A DNA stretch of 64,000 bases from Pseudomonas sp. QTF5 (GCF_000512695.2 NZ_AZRW02000008.1:62001-126000); one strand, 5' to 3'; shown: positions 44,264 through 54,007, numbered from the stretch's first letter. A program made the numbers and translations. The notes: generated by a model not told the origin, from the sequence alone.

Positions 44264-45444
44264 TTGTAAATGTCGTCTCGGGTCCAGGGCAGTTCATGGC
44301 TGCCATCGGGATGGGCCTTCACCGCGAGAATTTGATGCAGGTTGATCCAGCCTCTGGCGAAGGCATAGGCGCACCCCGCCAGGTACAACCGCCAGATCCG
44401 TAAAGCCTGCTCCGGCACCAGTTTGCCGGCGGCTTCCAGATTGTCTTCCAGGCGTTCGCTCCAGTGGTCCAGGGTTCGCGCGTAATGCAGGCGCAGGCTC
44501 TCGACATCGACGACCTCCAGTCCCGCTTCACTGATCTCGGCCGAAATCATCGCCAGGTGTGGCAGCTCGCCGTTGGGGAACACGTACTTCTCGATGAACT
44601 CACCGGCACCGCGCCCGACCGGACGACCGTCGATGTGTTTGGCGGTGATCCCGTGGTTCATCACCAGGCCGCCCTCTTTCACTGCGCCGAACAAGGTTTT
44701 GCAGTACTCGGCCAGATTGGCGTGTCCAACGTGTTCGAACATGCCGACGCTGACCACCTTGTCGAAGCGCCCGTCCTGCGGCAAATCGCGGTAGTCGAGC
44801 AGTTGCAGTTCGATCTGATCCTCCAGGCCTTCGGCTTTCACCCGTTCGCGGGCCAGTTCCAATTGCTCTTTACTGAGCGTGATCCCGAACACCTTCGCGC
44901 CGAACTCCCGAGCCGCATACCGCGCCAACCCGCCCCAGCCGCAACCGACATCCAGCAGATACTCGCCTGGCTGCAACCGCAGCTTGCGGCACAGGTGGCG
45001 AAACTTGGCTTGTTGAGCTTGCTCGAGGGTTTCACTGCCGGTTTCGAAATAGGCGCAGGAATACGCCATGTCGCTGTCGAGCCACAGTTGGTAAAACGCA
45101 TTGGAGAGGTCGTAATGGTAGGAGATGGCTTTGGCGTCGGTTTCCTTGTCGTGAACCGAACGTACCGGTTGCGCAGCTTCGTCTTCGTTGAGCAGCGTCT
45201 GACTCCATTCATCGGCGACACGAATCACGTCGCTGATGGAGCCTTCCAGCTCCAGTTTGCCTTCGACAAACGCCGCCCCCAGCGCGTGGAGGCTGGGATG
45301 GGTGAACTGGGAAACCATGTGCGGGTCCTTGACCACAATGGTGACACTGGGCTTGGGCCCCAGATTGAACTCATGGCCGTCCCAGAGACGCAAGCGAAGC
45401 GGCAAATGCAGATTCTGTAAGGCCGGTGGAAGTTGCGCGAGCAT
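44260..45444 (-). CDS. cfa: Cyclopropane-fatty-acyl-phospholipid synthase
   Basis: 394 residues. Methylates double bonds of membrane lipid acyl chains using S-adenosylmethionine. The SAM site is [18 protein letters not shown] (~residue 160); conserved [24 protein letters not shown] (~100) and [19 protein letters not shown] (~260) carry active-site residues. The start at [12 protein letters not shown] follows a GGGGGGC leader. A hairpin at 45504-45524 lies upstream. Such genes are typically RpoS-dependent; the leader TCTACCCT could be an extended -10, which is weak evidence. Confidence 0.93.
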   Translation of the reverse strand: MLAQLPPALQNLHLPLRLRLWDGHEFNLGPKPSVTIVVKDPHMVSQFTHPSLHALGAAFVEGKLELEGSISDVIRVADEWSQTLLNEDEAAQPVRSVHDKETDAKAISYHYDLSNAFYQLWLDSDMAYSCAYFETGSETLEQAQQAKFRHLCRKLRLQPGEYLLDVGCGWGGLARYAAREFGAKVFGITLSKEQLELARERVKAEGLEDQIELQLLDYRDLPQDGRFDKVVSVGMFEHVGHANLAEYCKTLFGAVKEGGLVMNHGITAKHIDGRPVGRGAGEFIEKYVFPNGELPHLAMISAEISEAGLEVVDVESLRLHYARTLDHWSERLEDNLEAAGKLVPEQALRIWRLYLAGCAYAFARGWINLHQILAVKAHPDGSHELPWTRDDIYN

Positions 45445-45503
45445 GAAAAGCCCCCCCTTTTTCAGACGACAAATCTGAGGGTAGACCATCCTTGAAAAAT
45501 AGC

Positions 45504-45524
45504 AGGCTATCGATTTAATAGCCT
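45504..45524 (-). terminator. Hairpin between the P-type ATPase operon and cfa
   Basis: AGGCTAT-CGATTTA-ATAGCCT with an A-run on one side and TTTTTCT on the other, so it can act in both directions. On the minus strand it lies 119 bases beyond the ATPase stop and 60 bases before the cfa start, and should insulate cfa from the operon. Confidence 0.65.
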
Positions 45525-45642
45525 TTTTCTATTCCCGATGTTGCCACCTACAGTGGAGCCAGCCAACGGGCGACCGTTGAAAATGACCGCCTTACCCTAG
45601 ATGACTACAAATCCGGCACACAGTTCTGAAAGTTGTAGGCAC

Positions 45643-47553
45643 TCACACCTCATCCTTAAGCTTGAGTAGGGGTTCCTGAAAGCGTAGCAAACGCCCGGCA
45701 TTACCGAGCACCAATAACGTACTCAGGTTGTGCAACAGCGCGGCAATCATCGCCCCGGCCGCCCCAAGCCAGCCGAATGCGGCAAACGCGACGATGGCCA
45801 GAGTCCAGCCCAACCCGATGATCACGTTGACCTGCAAGGTCTGGCGGCATTGGCGACTCAAGCGCACACAAGTCCCGAGCCGGCGCAGGTCGCTACCAAT
45901 CAGTACGATATCGGCCGAGGCCAGCGCGATGTCCGCACCGCCTGCGCCCATGGCCACGCCCACCACACCGGCCTTGAGCGCCAGGGAATCGTTGATGCCG
46001 TCTCCCACCACCATCGGCCGGAATCCGCTGCCGATTTCTTTCAGTACACGATTGAGTTTGTCCTCGGGCAAGGCCTGGGCTTCGACATCGCTGATGCCCA
46101 CATCCCGGGCCAGCGTGTGCGCAACACTTTGCCGATCCCCGGTGAGCAACAGCTGACGACCCAAACCCAGTTCACGCAATTCGCTCAGGGCAAACCGCGC
46201 CTCGGGTTTGATACTGTCAGCGAGCAACAGCCAGGCGAGAAATTCACCGTTGAGTGCCAGCCCGGCAATCGGGCCGTCGTGTTCGGGAACAGCTGAAGTG
46301 TCGATGCCTAATTGCGCGAACAACTCTGGACGACCGAGGGCCGCTTCGCCCTGCTCGGTCATCGCCACCACACCCAGCCCCTGACGCTCATGAATGTCAG
46401 AGAGCAGCAGAAAGTGTTCCTGAGTGACCAACCCGGCCAAGGCGCGGCTGACCGGGTGGCTGCTGGCAGAACCGAGGCTGGCAGCGAGCTTCAGTACGTG
46501 ACTGCGATCCTCCAGCGGACTGTCGATGGATTGCAGGCGCAAGGTGCCGAACGTCAGGGTTCCGGTCTTGTCGACCACCAACGACGTCAGGTCAGCCAAT
46601 TCCTCGAGGAACGCCGAGCTGCGAATCAGAATCCCGTGCCGAGCCGCCACCGCCACCCCGGCAATGGCCGTGGCGGGTGCCGACAACACCAGCGCACAAG
46701 GGCAAGCCGCTACCAACACCGCGAGCATCGCTTGGGCGTCGTTGGTGATGAACCAGGTTACAGCCGCCAGCAACAACACCAGCACCATGTAGCTGCCGGC
46801 ATAGCGTTCGAGCAAACGGGTGATCGGCGGCTTGGAACGTTCGGCGCTTTGCATCAGCGCAATGACTTTACCCAGGGTCGATTCGTTACCGGTGCGGGTC
46901 ACTTCAATGCGCAGCAGACCATCAAGATTGATCGCCCCGCCGAACACCGGCATACCCACACCGGCTTCTATCGGCACCGACTCACCGGTGATCGAGGCGG
47001 TGTCGAGGCTTGCCTGTCCAGACAACACTCGGCCATCCGCCGGTACCCGATCACCGGCTCGCACCTCCACGAGGTCGCCGGCCTTGAGTGTGCCGTTGTC
47101 GACTTCTACGACGGAACCGTCAGCCTGAATCTTGCGTGCATGGCTGCGAGTCAGCTTGCCAAGGGCATGAATCGCTTCCTGGGAACCGATTACGCTGCGC
47201 TCTTCCAGCACGTGACCGAAGATCATGATGATCGGCAACAGTGCCGCGGTGAGCAGATCGCCCGTGGCCCAGGCGCCGAGCATGGCCAAGGCGATCAACT
47301 GATCGGTAATCCCGTGCAAGCTCGGATAACGCAGGCTGTACCACGCCGAACGCATGACCGGCACGGCCACCAGCAAGGAAGCGAAACCCAGCAGCAATTG
47401 ACTCACACCGGTCTGCTCTGGCGACAACCAGCGCCAGACCAGACCCAGCGCAAGCAAGCCCAGTGCAAGCATGGCCAGGGTCAACTGGCGCGCGGCGCTA
47501 CGTTGTTCAGCCGAGGACAACATGCTCGGCGCGGCGGCGGTTTGGGCAGTCAT
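45643..47553 (-). CDS. P1B-type heavy-metal ATPase without N-terminal metal-binding domain
   Basis: 636 residues. A-domain SITGESVP (~185), membrane metal site AACPCALVLSAPAT (~284), phosphorylation site VVDKTGTLTFG (~328), HP locus SSHPVSRAL, and hinge VVGDGINDSLALKAG. CPC and HP identify the P1B family (zinc, cadmium, copper or cobalt export). The N-terminus goes straight into membrane spans with no GMxCxxC HMA domain. The last span has ALLHNLSTLLVLGNAGRLL, a ZntA-like segment. It is the last gene of a four-gene operon and overlaps the hflC-like gene by ATGA. Which metal it moves is not decided by the sequence. Confidence 0.9.
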   Translation of the reverse strand: MTAQTAAAPSMLSSAEQRSAARQLTLAMLALGLLALGLVWRWLSPEQTGVSQLLLGFASLLVAVPVMRSAWYSLRYPSLHGITDQLIALAMLGAWATGDLLTAALLPIIMIFGHVLEERSVIGSQEAIHALGKLTRSHARKIQADGSVVEVDNGTLKAGDLVEVRAGDRVPADGRVLSGQASLDTASITGESVPIEAGVGMPVFGGAINLDGLLRIEVTRTGNESTLGKVIALMQSAERSKPPITRLLERYAGSYMVLVLLLAAVTWFITNDAQAMLAVLVAACPCALVLSAPATAIAGVAVAARHGILIRSSAFLEELADLTSLVVDKTGTLTFGTLRLQSIDSPLEDRSHVLKLAASLGSASSHPVSRALAGLVTQEHFLLLSDIHERQGLGVVAMTEQGEAALGRPELFAQLGIDTSAVPEHDGPIAGLALNGEFLAWLLLADSIKPEARFALSELRELGLGRQLLLTGDRQSVAHTLARDVGISDVEAQALPEDKLNRVLKEIGSGFRPMVVGDGINDSLALKAGVVGVAMGAGGADIALASADIVLIGSDLRRLGTCVRLSRQCRQTLQVNVIIGLGWTLAIVAFAAFGWLGAAGAMIAALLHNLSTLLVLGNAGRLLRFQEPLLKLKDEV

Positions 47554-48608
47554 TGCGTAGCTCCCTGAATGATCAGGCGGGAATCGTCTTTCGGATCGAC
47601 CGTGGTCACCGAACCAGCCTGACCGAGAATCTTCGGCATCCGCTCACGGTAAATACGCAGCAGCATTTGCGGGTCGGTGCCTTGCTGTTGCGCCTTGGCC
47701 AAACTCAGCACCGTGGCGGTGTCGGCGGAGGCTTTGGCCAGTCGTTCGCTGGCTTGGGCGTGAGCTACTTGCAGCGTGCGGTCGGCTTGTTCGTTGGCAG
47801 ACTGAGTTAGCTTCTCGGCTTCAGTGCGCGCGTTGGCCACGGCTTTGTCGGCCTGCTGGCTGGCGGTTAACACCGCGTTGAACGCGTTCACCGCCGGGCC
47901 GGGCAGACTCGATTGCACATCGACCCGCGCCACTTCGATGCCCAGCCCCTGCCCGGTCGCCGTCAGTTCGGCCAAGCGTTGATTGATGCCCCGCACCAGA
48001 TCGCCGCGCAGACGTTCGCGGCGCTCAGCGGCCTGATTGTCGGGGCCGATCAGTTCCGGTCGAGCCACCAGAATAGTGTCCAAATCTCGCGCGGCGGTGA
48101 GCGCCACGGCACTACGGGTCACCAGCCGATCCAGTGCCGGCAGCACATGTTCACCCTGGAGCACGAAGGCATAGGGCTCGGTGACTTTGTAGAATACCCG
48201 CACATCCAGTTGCACCACGCCTGCATCACCGGTCAACAAATAGCCGGAGCCGGCAAGCGCATCGCTGATCGGCGTAGCGAAACTCGCCACACGATCCGCC
48301 TGCAATGCAGCATCCGTGCGCAGCAGATTTTCCACCCGACGCTCGATCACCCGATCCGCCGCAGGCAACAAGATCACCTGCTCAAACGGGCGCGGCCATG
48401 CCAACAGCAAACCGGCATTTTGAATGCGATCCAGTGCGCCGAAGTGCAGCACCACGGCCCGATTCTGCGGGTCGATTTGCCGCACATTGGAGAATGCCCA
48501 CGCCAACGCAGCCAGCACGGTCACGGCGTACAGCGCCAAAAAAGCCAAACGCCCGGCCTGAATCCAGGGGCTGCTCAACTCATGTGTTCCACGTGGAACT
48601 AAACTCAT
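47550..48608 (-). CDS. SPFH/HflC-like protein, copy next to the ATPase
   Basis: 352 residues: a short N-terminus, one membrane span (LAFLALYAVTVLAALAWAF), a prohibitin/SPFH domain beginning QIDPQNRAVVLHFGALDRIQ, and a long coiled coil rich in Ala/Gln/Glu (SQQADKAVANARTEAEKLTQ). It resembles HflC, which forms a periplasm-facing cage that modulates FtsH, but genuine hflK/hflC lie beside hflX/hfq elsewhere in Pseudomonas genomes. Coupled by 4-base overlaps to both neighbours. The parS-like copy 2 is in its codons 4-8 (LVPRGT). Confidence 0.88.
   Translation of the reverse strand: MSLVPRGTHELSSPWIQAGRLAFLALYAVTVLAALAWAFSNVRQIDPQNRAVVLHFGALDRIQNAGLLLAWPRPFEQVILLPAADRVIERRVENLLRTDAALQADRVASFATPISDALAGSGYLLTGDAGVVQLDVRVFYKVTEPYAFVLQGEHVLPALDRLVTRSAVALTAARDLDTILVARPELIGPDNQAAERRERLRGDLVRGINQRLAELTATGQGLGIEVARVDVQSSLPGPAVNAFNAVLTASQQADKAVANARTEAEKLTQSANEQADRTLQVAHAQASERLAKASADTATVLSLAKAQQQGTDPQMLLRIYRERMPKILGQAGSVTTVDPKDDSRLIIQGATQ
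48586..48599. other. parS: parS-like ParB-binding palindrome, copy 2
   Basis: GTTCCACGTGGAAC, identical to 38441-38454 including five bases on one side. Located in the first codons of the hflC-like gene. Confidence 0.7.
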
Positions 48609-49654
48609 GGCTGCGACCCGGACTTGTTATCGAGCGTCGGCGGGCCGTCAACCAACACCCGGAATGGCGCGGCATCAGTGCGTAAGATCAACTTGGTGCC
48701 TGGCGTGACGATGGTGCCCAAGGTATCGAGAGAGCGCAGCAAGTTGTAGAGCTGCGGCGAACCGGCGTAGGCACGACCGTAAATCTGCGCAGCTTCGACG
48801 CGGGATTGGGCTTCGATGTCCGCGGCTTTCACTGTCGCATCGGCTTGCACGATTCGCGCATCACGCTCGGCCGCAGAGCGAATTTGCGCGGCTTCACGCT
48901 TGCCAATGGCTGTGCGTTCAGTGGCAATTGTTTCACGCTCGGCACGCATACGATCAACCGTCGCGGTGAGCGTCACCGAGGGCAGCGTCAATCGCTCGAT
49001 ACCGACTTGCAGCACTCGCACGCCATAGGTGGTGAGCAGCTGTTGATCGATCTGCTGACGCAGTTGCGCTTCAAAATCGGCGATGCGTACTTGGTTGGCA
49101 TCGGTGTTCACCAGGTTGGCCAGATCGAAACTGCTGGCGGTGGTTTCCAGCGCCGAGCCGACAAAGGTGCGGATCTGTCGCGCGGCTTCGTCCGGCTGAT
49201 TCTGTACGGCGCGCATAAAACGTTGCACGTTGTCTGGATCACCCTGCACCTGCCAGGCCACGTAGGCTTGCACGATGATGCGTAGACCATCGCGCGTGCC
49301 CACATCCTGCAAACCGCTAGAGGTTGTACGCAGCCGCAGATCCACCGGGATCGCCGCTTCGAACGGTGCCGGCCAGCGCCAGCCAAGACCGGGTTCCAGC
49401 AACACCCGCGATGGATTCCCGAAGCGAGTGATGACCGTGGCCTCTCCCGAACGTACTTGCACCAGGCTCGCCGCCGCGATGGCAAACGCCACCAGCAGCG
49501 CCGCCCAACCCATTCGCCGCCACGGGAAAGGGCCCGCTTCGTGTGCATCACCGTGGTGATGATGGTGATGACCGTGGTGATGCCCGCCATGGCCGGGATC
49601 GTGGCCGGCGTGATCATCGTGATCGCGATTGTGTGTAGGCGTCGGCTGGCTCAA
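48605..49654 (-). CDS. SPFH/HflC-like protein with histidine-rich N-terminus
   Basis: 349 residues. The cytoplasm-facing N-terminus (residues ~8-38) is a dense His/Asp/Gly tract: DHDDHAGHDPGHGG followed by HHHGHHHHHHGDAH, about 17 His in 31 residues. Then one membrane span (WAALLVAFAIAAASLVQV), an SPFH domain (EATVITRFGNPSRVLLEPGL) and a coiled coil with REAAQIRSAAERDARIVQA. The tract could bind Zn2+, Ni2+ or Cu2+ and may supply the ATPase encoded two genes downstream, which has no metal-binding domain of its own (inference). Overlaps both neighbours by 4 bases. Confidence 0.88.
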   Translation of the reverse strand: MSQPTPTHNRDHDDHAGHDPGHGGHHHGHHHHHHGDAHEAGPFPWRRMGWAALLVAFAIAAASLVQVRSGEATVITRFGNPSRVLLEPGLGWRWPAPFEAAIPVDLRLRTTSSGLQDVGTRDGLRIIVQAYVAWQVQGDPDNVQRFMRAVQNQPDEAARQIRTFVGSALETTASSFDLANLVNTDANQVRIADFEAQLRQQIDQQLLTTYGVRVLQVGIERLTLPSVTLTATVDRMRAERETIATERTAIGKREAAQIRSAAERDARIVQADATVKAADIEAQSRVEAAQIYGRAYAGSPQLYNLLRSLDTLGTIVTPGTKLILRTDAAPFRVLVDGPPTLDNKSGSQP

Positions 49655-51615
49655 TGGATGGCTCCTGGCTGAGCGGAATTACGCGGCGGCCCAGGGTCAG
49701 CCGGCAGCGTGAATGTACGTAGGTCGATGGTCGGCGCATTGTTGCTGCCGCCCAGACGATGATCGAGAACCAGCAGCTTGGCGTTGGTCAGGCCTTGGGT
49801 CAGTTGGCTGAGGTATTGCTCCAGCACGAAGGCCTGGCCGGCGCTGGAATAAGCCTTTCGCTCGGCGGCAAATTTCAGGTCGGCGGCCTGAGCGGTCGCG
49901 TTGATTTCATGAGCTCTGGCCGTGGCTTGATCGTGAGCGATGCTGGCTTGCAGTTGCGCCTGGTTGGTCGCCTCCGCCGCGGCACCGCGCTCACGGGAAA
50001 TCAATGCCTGAGCCCCAATCTGCGCAGCTTGCACGCCATGATAAGCATTGGCCGCCCCCGCTGGCGGGTGGATGGCTTCAACCACCGTGGCGAGAATTTC
50101 CACGCCACTATCGAGTTTTTGCAGATCAGCCTGCACGGCGCGACCGATCTCTTCAGCGAGCCCTACCCTGTCCTCGCCGAGCAAACCATCCAGGGTTCGC
50201 GAAGCGAAATCGTGAACCAGAATCCGGCTGGCCGTGCTGCGGATCAACGTGGGCACGTCAGCGCTGTTGTACGTTGCTGCCAGCGCCGCCTGATCGCTCA
50301 GGCCGATGCGATAGACGAAGCGCACATCCATATTGACGATCTGGAAGCTCTGCTTGTCGGCGCGGCTGCTGGCGATGACCTGTGATTTGTCATTCACATG
50401 GCTGGCGTCCCACAATCGATTGGCAATCGCAGGCGCCGGGCCTTCGGCAGGTTCGGCCGCAACCGGTGCCGACGTTTCGCCCACGCTGGTGGCCAACTCG
50501 TGGACCACGCCGTTTTCGACGCTCAACACGCGGCCCAACGGCCACGGTAAACCGGCGTGCAAACCAGGACCGAAAACTTCCACCGGTTTACCAAAGCGCT
50601 CATAGATACCGCGCCCTTGCAGCGGAATTTCGTGAATGCCGGTGAGCGACCAACCGACGATTGTCACCACCGCCAACACCGGCAAAAACGCTCGACGCAT
50701 GTAGGTGAAAGCCCAAATTTGTCGCAGGTCGATACCAAAGCGGTTGTGCAACTCATGCTGCAACGCCAGCAGGGGTTGCGGCGGCCAGCGCAGCATGTCG
50801 GCAACGAAGCTTCGCGCCAACAAGGCGGGTTCGAGTTGTTCACGACGGGGACTGAACAGCGACAACACGGCGCGCAGCAGCAACTCGACGGCGACCAGCC
50901 CCGGCAGCAAGCCGATCAGCACCGCCAGACGCACCGGCCAGACCGATGTTTCGCTGCCGAACAACAAACACAGGGCGCTGAGCACCAGGCAAATTATCGC
51001 GACCCGGGTCAGCTGCGCCAACGGCCCTGCTTCGGGCCACTGGGCGAGGTTTTCCTGCGCCAGTTGCCGCTCCAGCACCAGCAAACCGAAAGCCAGCAAC
51101 AACGACAGCACGGCGCCGACACTGGCCGACAACCCCAACGCTGCGGGCGGCAAGGCAAAGTTCCAGACTTGCTCGATGCTGTACAACGTCAACAACGCCC
51201 AGCCACCCAGCCATAGCGTCGGTTTACCGATCTGCCCCAGCAAGCGCAACCAACGCTGACTGATCCGGTCCAGCAACCGCTCATACCAGCCTTCGGCGAC
51301 AACGACTTCCTCAGCGACAACCACCGGCACTATCACAGCCGGATTCATCGCCATTGCGCGCCATTGCGTCACCCACCAGGCCGATTGCAGGCCGGCGACC
51401 AGCACCAGCAAACCGGCGCTCTGATTGACCAGCAACGCCGGCCAAAGCGACTGCGGCGCAAACAGCCCGACAAAAAACGCCAGCACCAAGCCTGTTGCCG
51501 CCAAGGCCGCCAAACCGATCGCGAATTGCCGCAATCGACGTCCTTGAATGACCGCCTGCTGAAAGCGCGGCAGCCCTGCTATCTGTGCCCCATCGCCATC
51601 GAGATCGACTTGCAT
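49651..51615 (-). CDS. Polytopic membrane protein fused to an SPFH (HflK-like) domain
   Basis: 654 residues. The first ~330 hold about eight membrane spans (FAIGLAALAATGLVLAFFVG; ALLVNQSAGLLVLVAGLQ; ASVGAVLSLLLAFGLLVLE; LTRVAIICLVLSALCLLF; LAVLIGLLPGLVAVELLLRA; AFLPVLAVVTIVGWSLTGI), unlike the single span of ordinary HflK. The rest is an SPFH domain (IYERFGKPVEVFGPGLHAGL) and a coiled coil (ERGAAAEATNQAQLQASIAH). First gene of the operon; start at MQVDLDGDG. It probably forms a membrane microdomain with the two HflC-like proteins. Confidence 0.85.
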   Translation of the reverse strand: MQVDLDGDGAQIAGLPRFQQAVIQGRRLRQFAIGLAALAATGLVLAFFVGLFAPQSLWPALLVNQSAGLLVLVAGLQSAWWVTQWRAMAMNPAVIVPVVVAEEVVVAEGWYERLLDRISQRWLRLLGQIGKPTLWLGGWALLTLYSIEQVWNFALPPAALGLSASVGAVLSLLLAFGLLVLERQLAQENLAQWPEAGPLAQLTRVAIICLVLSALCLLFGSETSVWPVRLAVLIGLLPGLVAVELLLRAVLSLFSPRREQLEPALLARSFVADMLRWPPQPLLALQHELHNRFGIDLRQIWAFTYMRRAFLPVLAVVTIVGWSLTGIHEIPLQGRGIYERFGKPVEVFGPGLHAGLPWPLGRVLSVENGVVHELATSVGETSAPVAAEPAEGPAPAIANRLWDASHVNDKSQVIASSRADKQSFQIVNMDVRFVYRIGLSDQAALAATYNSADVPTLIRSTASRILVHDFASRTLDGLLGEDRVGLAEEIGRAVQADLQKLDSGVEILATVVEAIHPPAGAANAYHGVQAAQIGAQALISRERGAAAEATNQAQLQASIAHDQATARAHEINATAQAADLKFAAERKAYSSAGQAFVLEQYLSQLTQGLTNAKLLVLDHRLGGSNNAPTIDLRTFTLPADPGPPRNSAQPGAIH

Positions 51616-51817
51616 ACCATCCCAGCCTCACATCGCAATTCGTTACGATATAACGGAAGTGGTGAAATTTTCGTGCTAAATCGTTCTATCTAAAAGCGTC
51701 AAACCTGTCGCCAAGCTGAAGCCTTGACCGAAATGGTTCGAAACGCACATATTACGCTCGTAATTTTTATCGAAGACTAACTTTACCGATCCCGTCCCTT
51801 TCACCAGGAGTACCACT

Positions 51818-53218
51818 ATGAGCACCTATGACGTCGTGATTCTGGGCGCCGGCCCCGGCGGTTACAACGCAGCGATCCGCGCCGGCCAGCTGGGTCTGAA
51901 AGCGGCGTGCGTGGAAGGCCGCGCCACTCTGGGCGGGACCTGCCTGAATGTCGGCTGCATGCCGTCCAAGGCGCTGCTGCATGCCTCCGAACTCTACGAC
52001 GCGGCCATGGGGGCGGAATTCGCCAACTTGGGGATTGAGGTCAAACCTGTCCTCAACCTCGCTCAAATGATGAAACAGAAGGATGAAAGCGTTACCGGGC
52101 TGACCAAAGGCATCGAGTTTCTGTTTCGCAAAAACAAAGTCGACTGGATCAAGGGCTGGGGCCACATCGACGGGCCGGGCAAAGTCACGGTGACCGACAG
52201 CCAGGGCGTCAAGACCGAGCTGAGCACCAAGGACATCGTTATCGCCACCGGTTCCGAACCCACTCCCCTGCCCGGCGTAGACATCGACAACAAACGCATC
52301 CTCGACTCCACGGGCGCCCTGTCGCTGGGCGAAGTACCAAAGCACTTGGTGGTGATCGGTGCCGGGGTGATCGGCCTGGAGTTGGGCTCGGTATGGCGGC
52401 GTCTGGGCGCTCAGGTGACGGTGGTCGAATTTCTCGACCGAATCTGCCCCGGTGTGGATGGCGAAGCGGGCAAGACCCTTCAGCGCTCATTGAGCAAGCA
52501 AGGCATCAGCTTCAAGTTGAGCTCGAAAGTCACCAGCGCCACGACGTCGGCGAGCGGTGTTCAGCTCAGCGTCGAACCGGCCGCGGGTGGCACCGCCGAG
52601 TTACTTGAAGCCGATTACGTGTTGGTGGCCATTGGGCGGCGCCCTTATACCCAAGGCCTGGGACTGGAAAACGTCGGTCTCGCCACGGACAAACGCGGGA
52701 TGCTCGCCAATAAGGGCCACCGCACCGAGGCCGCTGGCGTCTGGGTTATCGGTGATGTGACGTCGGGGCCCATGCTCGCCCACAAGGCCGAAGACGAAGC
52801 CATGACCTGCATCGAGCAGATCGTCGGCAAGGCCGGTGAGGTCAATTACGACTTGGTCCCCAGCGTGATCTACACCAAACCGGAGCTGGCCAGCGTTGGC
52901 AGGACCGAAGAACAGCTGAAGGCCGAAGGTCGCGCCTATAAGGTCGGCAAATTTCCCTTCACCGCCAACAGCCGGGCGAAAATTAACCATGAAACCGAAG
53001 GCTTCGCCAAAGTATTGGCCGATGAGCGCACCGACGAAGTCCTCGGCGTGCACCTTGTGGGCCCTAGCGTCAGTGAAATGATTGGCGAATATTGCGTAGC
53101 CATGGAGTTCAGCGCCTCGGCCGAAGACATCGCCCTGACCTGTCATCCACACCCGACCCGCTCCGAAGCCTTGCGCCAGGCGGCAATGGATGTGGAGGGG
53201 ATGGCGACGCAGATGTAG
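51818..53218 (+). CDS. lpd: Dihydrolipoyl dehydrogenase (lpd3-like)
   Basis: 466 residues, the FAD/NAD flavoprotein that reoxidises dihydrolipoamide in 2-oxoacid dehydrogenase complexes or glycine cleavage. FAD site GAGPGGYNAA (10-19), redox disulfide GTCLNVGC (C42 and C47), NAD site GAGVIGLELGSVWRRLG (~180), and the C-terminal active-site HPHPTRSEA. It stands alone with no E1/E2 genes nearby, like lpd3 (PA4829, from memory), so its partner complex is unclear. Ribosome site CAGGAG. The 202-base gap before it is AT-richer and should hold its promoter. Confidence 0.94.
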   Translation: MSTYDVVILGAGPGGYNAAIRAGQLGLKAACVEGRATLGGTCLNVGCMPSKALLHASELYDAAMGAEFANLGIEVKPVLNLAQMMKQKDESVTGLTKGIEFLFRKNKVDWIKGWGHIDGPGKVTVTDSQGVKTELSTKDIVIATGSEPTPLPGVDIDNKRILDSTGALSLGEVPKHLVVIGAGVIGLELGSVWRRLGAQVTVVEFLDRICPGVDGEAGKTLQRSLSKQGISFKLSSKVTSATTSASGVQLSVEPAAGGTAELLEADYVLVAIGRRPYTQGLGLENVGLATDKRGMLANKGHRTEAAGVWVIGDVTSGPMLAHKAEDEAMTCIEQIVGKAGEVNYDLVPSVIYTKPELASVGRTEEQLKAEGRAYKVGKFPFTANSRAKINHETEGFAKVLADERTDEVLGVHLVGPSVSEMIGEYCVAMEFSASAEDIALTCHPHPTRSEALRQAAMDVEGMATQM

Positions 53219-53251
53219 GGGCGATGATTTGGTGGTGGTTGAACTGACCCA

Positions 53252-53374
53252 TTCGCGAGCAAGTCGGATCGCCGCACCGCCGCTCCCACACTCGATCATT
53301 GCCGAACACAAAATCTGTGCTCACTGAAGATCTACTGTGGGAGCGGCGGTGCGGCGATCCGACTTGCTCGCGAA
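53252..53374. repeat. Hybrid REP pair, long
   Basis: Arms TTCGCGAGCAAGTCGGATCG...CGGCGCTCCCAC and the inverse, combining the two REP types seen elsewhere; spacer about 48 bases. Lies between convergent lpd and Lrp genes and is the longest REP arm here (about 37 bases per side). Confidence 0.85.
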
Positions 53375-53388
53375 TGGGTCGACTCGGT

Positions 53389-53862
53389 CTAAAGCGGCAA
53401 ATGCTCCAACGGCAGTGCCCCCGGCGTCTTCACCGTGTGAATCGCAAAGTTGCTGCGAATGTCGCTCACACCCGGCAATTTCAGCAGTCGCCCGGTAAGA
53501 AATCGATCATAGGCGCGCAAATCCGGCACCACCACTTGCAGCAGAAAATCCGACTCTCCTGACACCAGGAACGCCGAAATCACCTCAGGCAATGCCGTCA
53601 CGGCCAGGCGAAAAGCTTCGGCCTGTTCATCGTTGTGTCGTTCGACTTTGACCCCGACAAACACCGTCAGCCCAAGCCCCACTTCATCTCGATCCAGATT
53701 GGCCTGATAGCCGCGAATCACCCCCGCCTCTTCCAGCATCCGTACTCGACGCAAACAGGGCGAGGCGGACAGGCCAATCTCGTCGGCCAATTGCACGTTG
53801 CTCAGGCGACCGTCCCGTTGCAGCGCCGCGAGAATCTTGCGGTCGAAGGCGTCCAGTTTCAT
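53389..53862 (-). CDS. Lrp/AsnC-family transcriptional regulator
   Basis: 157 residues: N-terminal HTH (FDRKILAALQRDGRLSNVQL, LADEIGLSASPCLRRVRMLE, residues ~5-45) and a C-terminal RAM/AsnC ligand domain (GLTVFVGVKVERH, SAFLVSGESDFLLQVVVPDL). Senses amino acids. It is divergent from a LysE-type exporter gene 145 bases away, the classic exporter-regulator pair, and probably activates it when an amino acid accumulates. Confidence 0.92.
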   Translation of the reverse strand: MKLDAFDRKILAALQRDGRLSNVQLADEIGLSASPCLRRVRMLEEAGVIRGYQANLDRDEVGLGLTVFVGVKVERHNDEQAEAFRLAVTALPEVISAFLVSGESDFLLQVVVPDLRAYDRFLTGRLLKLPGVSDIRSNFAIHTVKTPGALPLEHLPL

Positions 53863-54007
53863 GGTTTGGCAGATCCCAATGGTTCGATCGTCACAAAATG
53901 GCAGGTTATGCCAAATATGGAAGCTTTAGAAGCTGACTACGCAACCACCTGCCCTGCTCTTCAGCCATAGACTGATCCCACCAAATCGACAACGAATGGG
54001 GTGCAAC

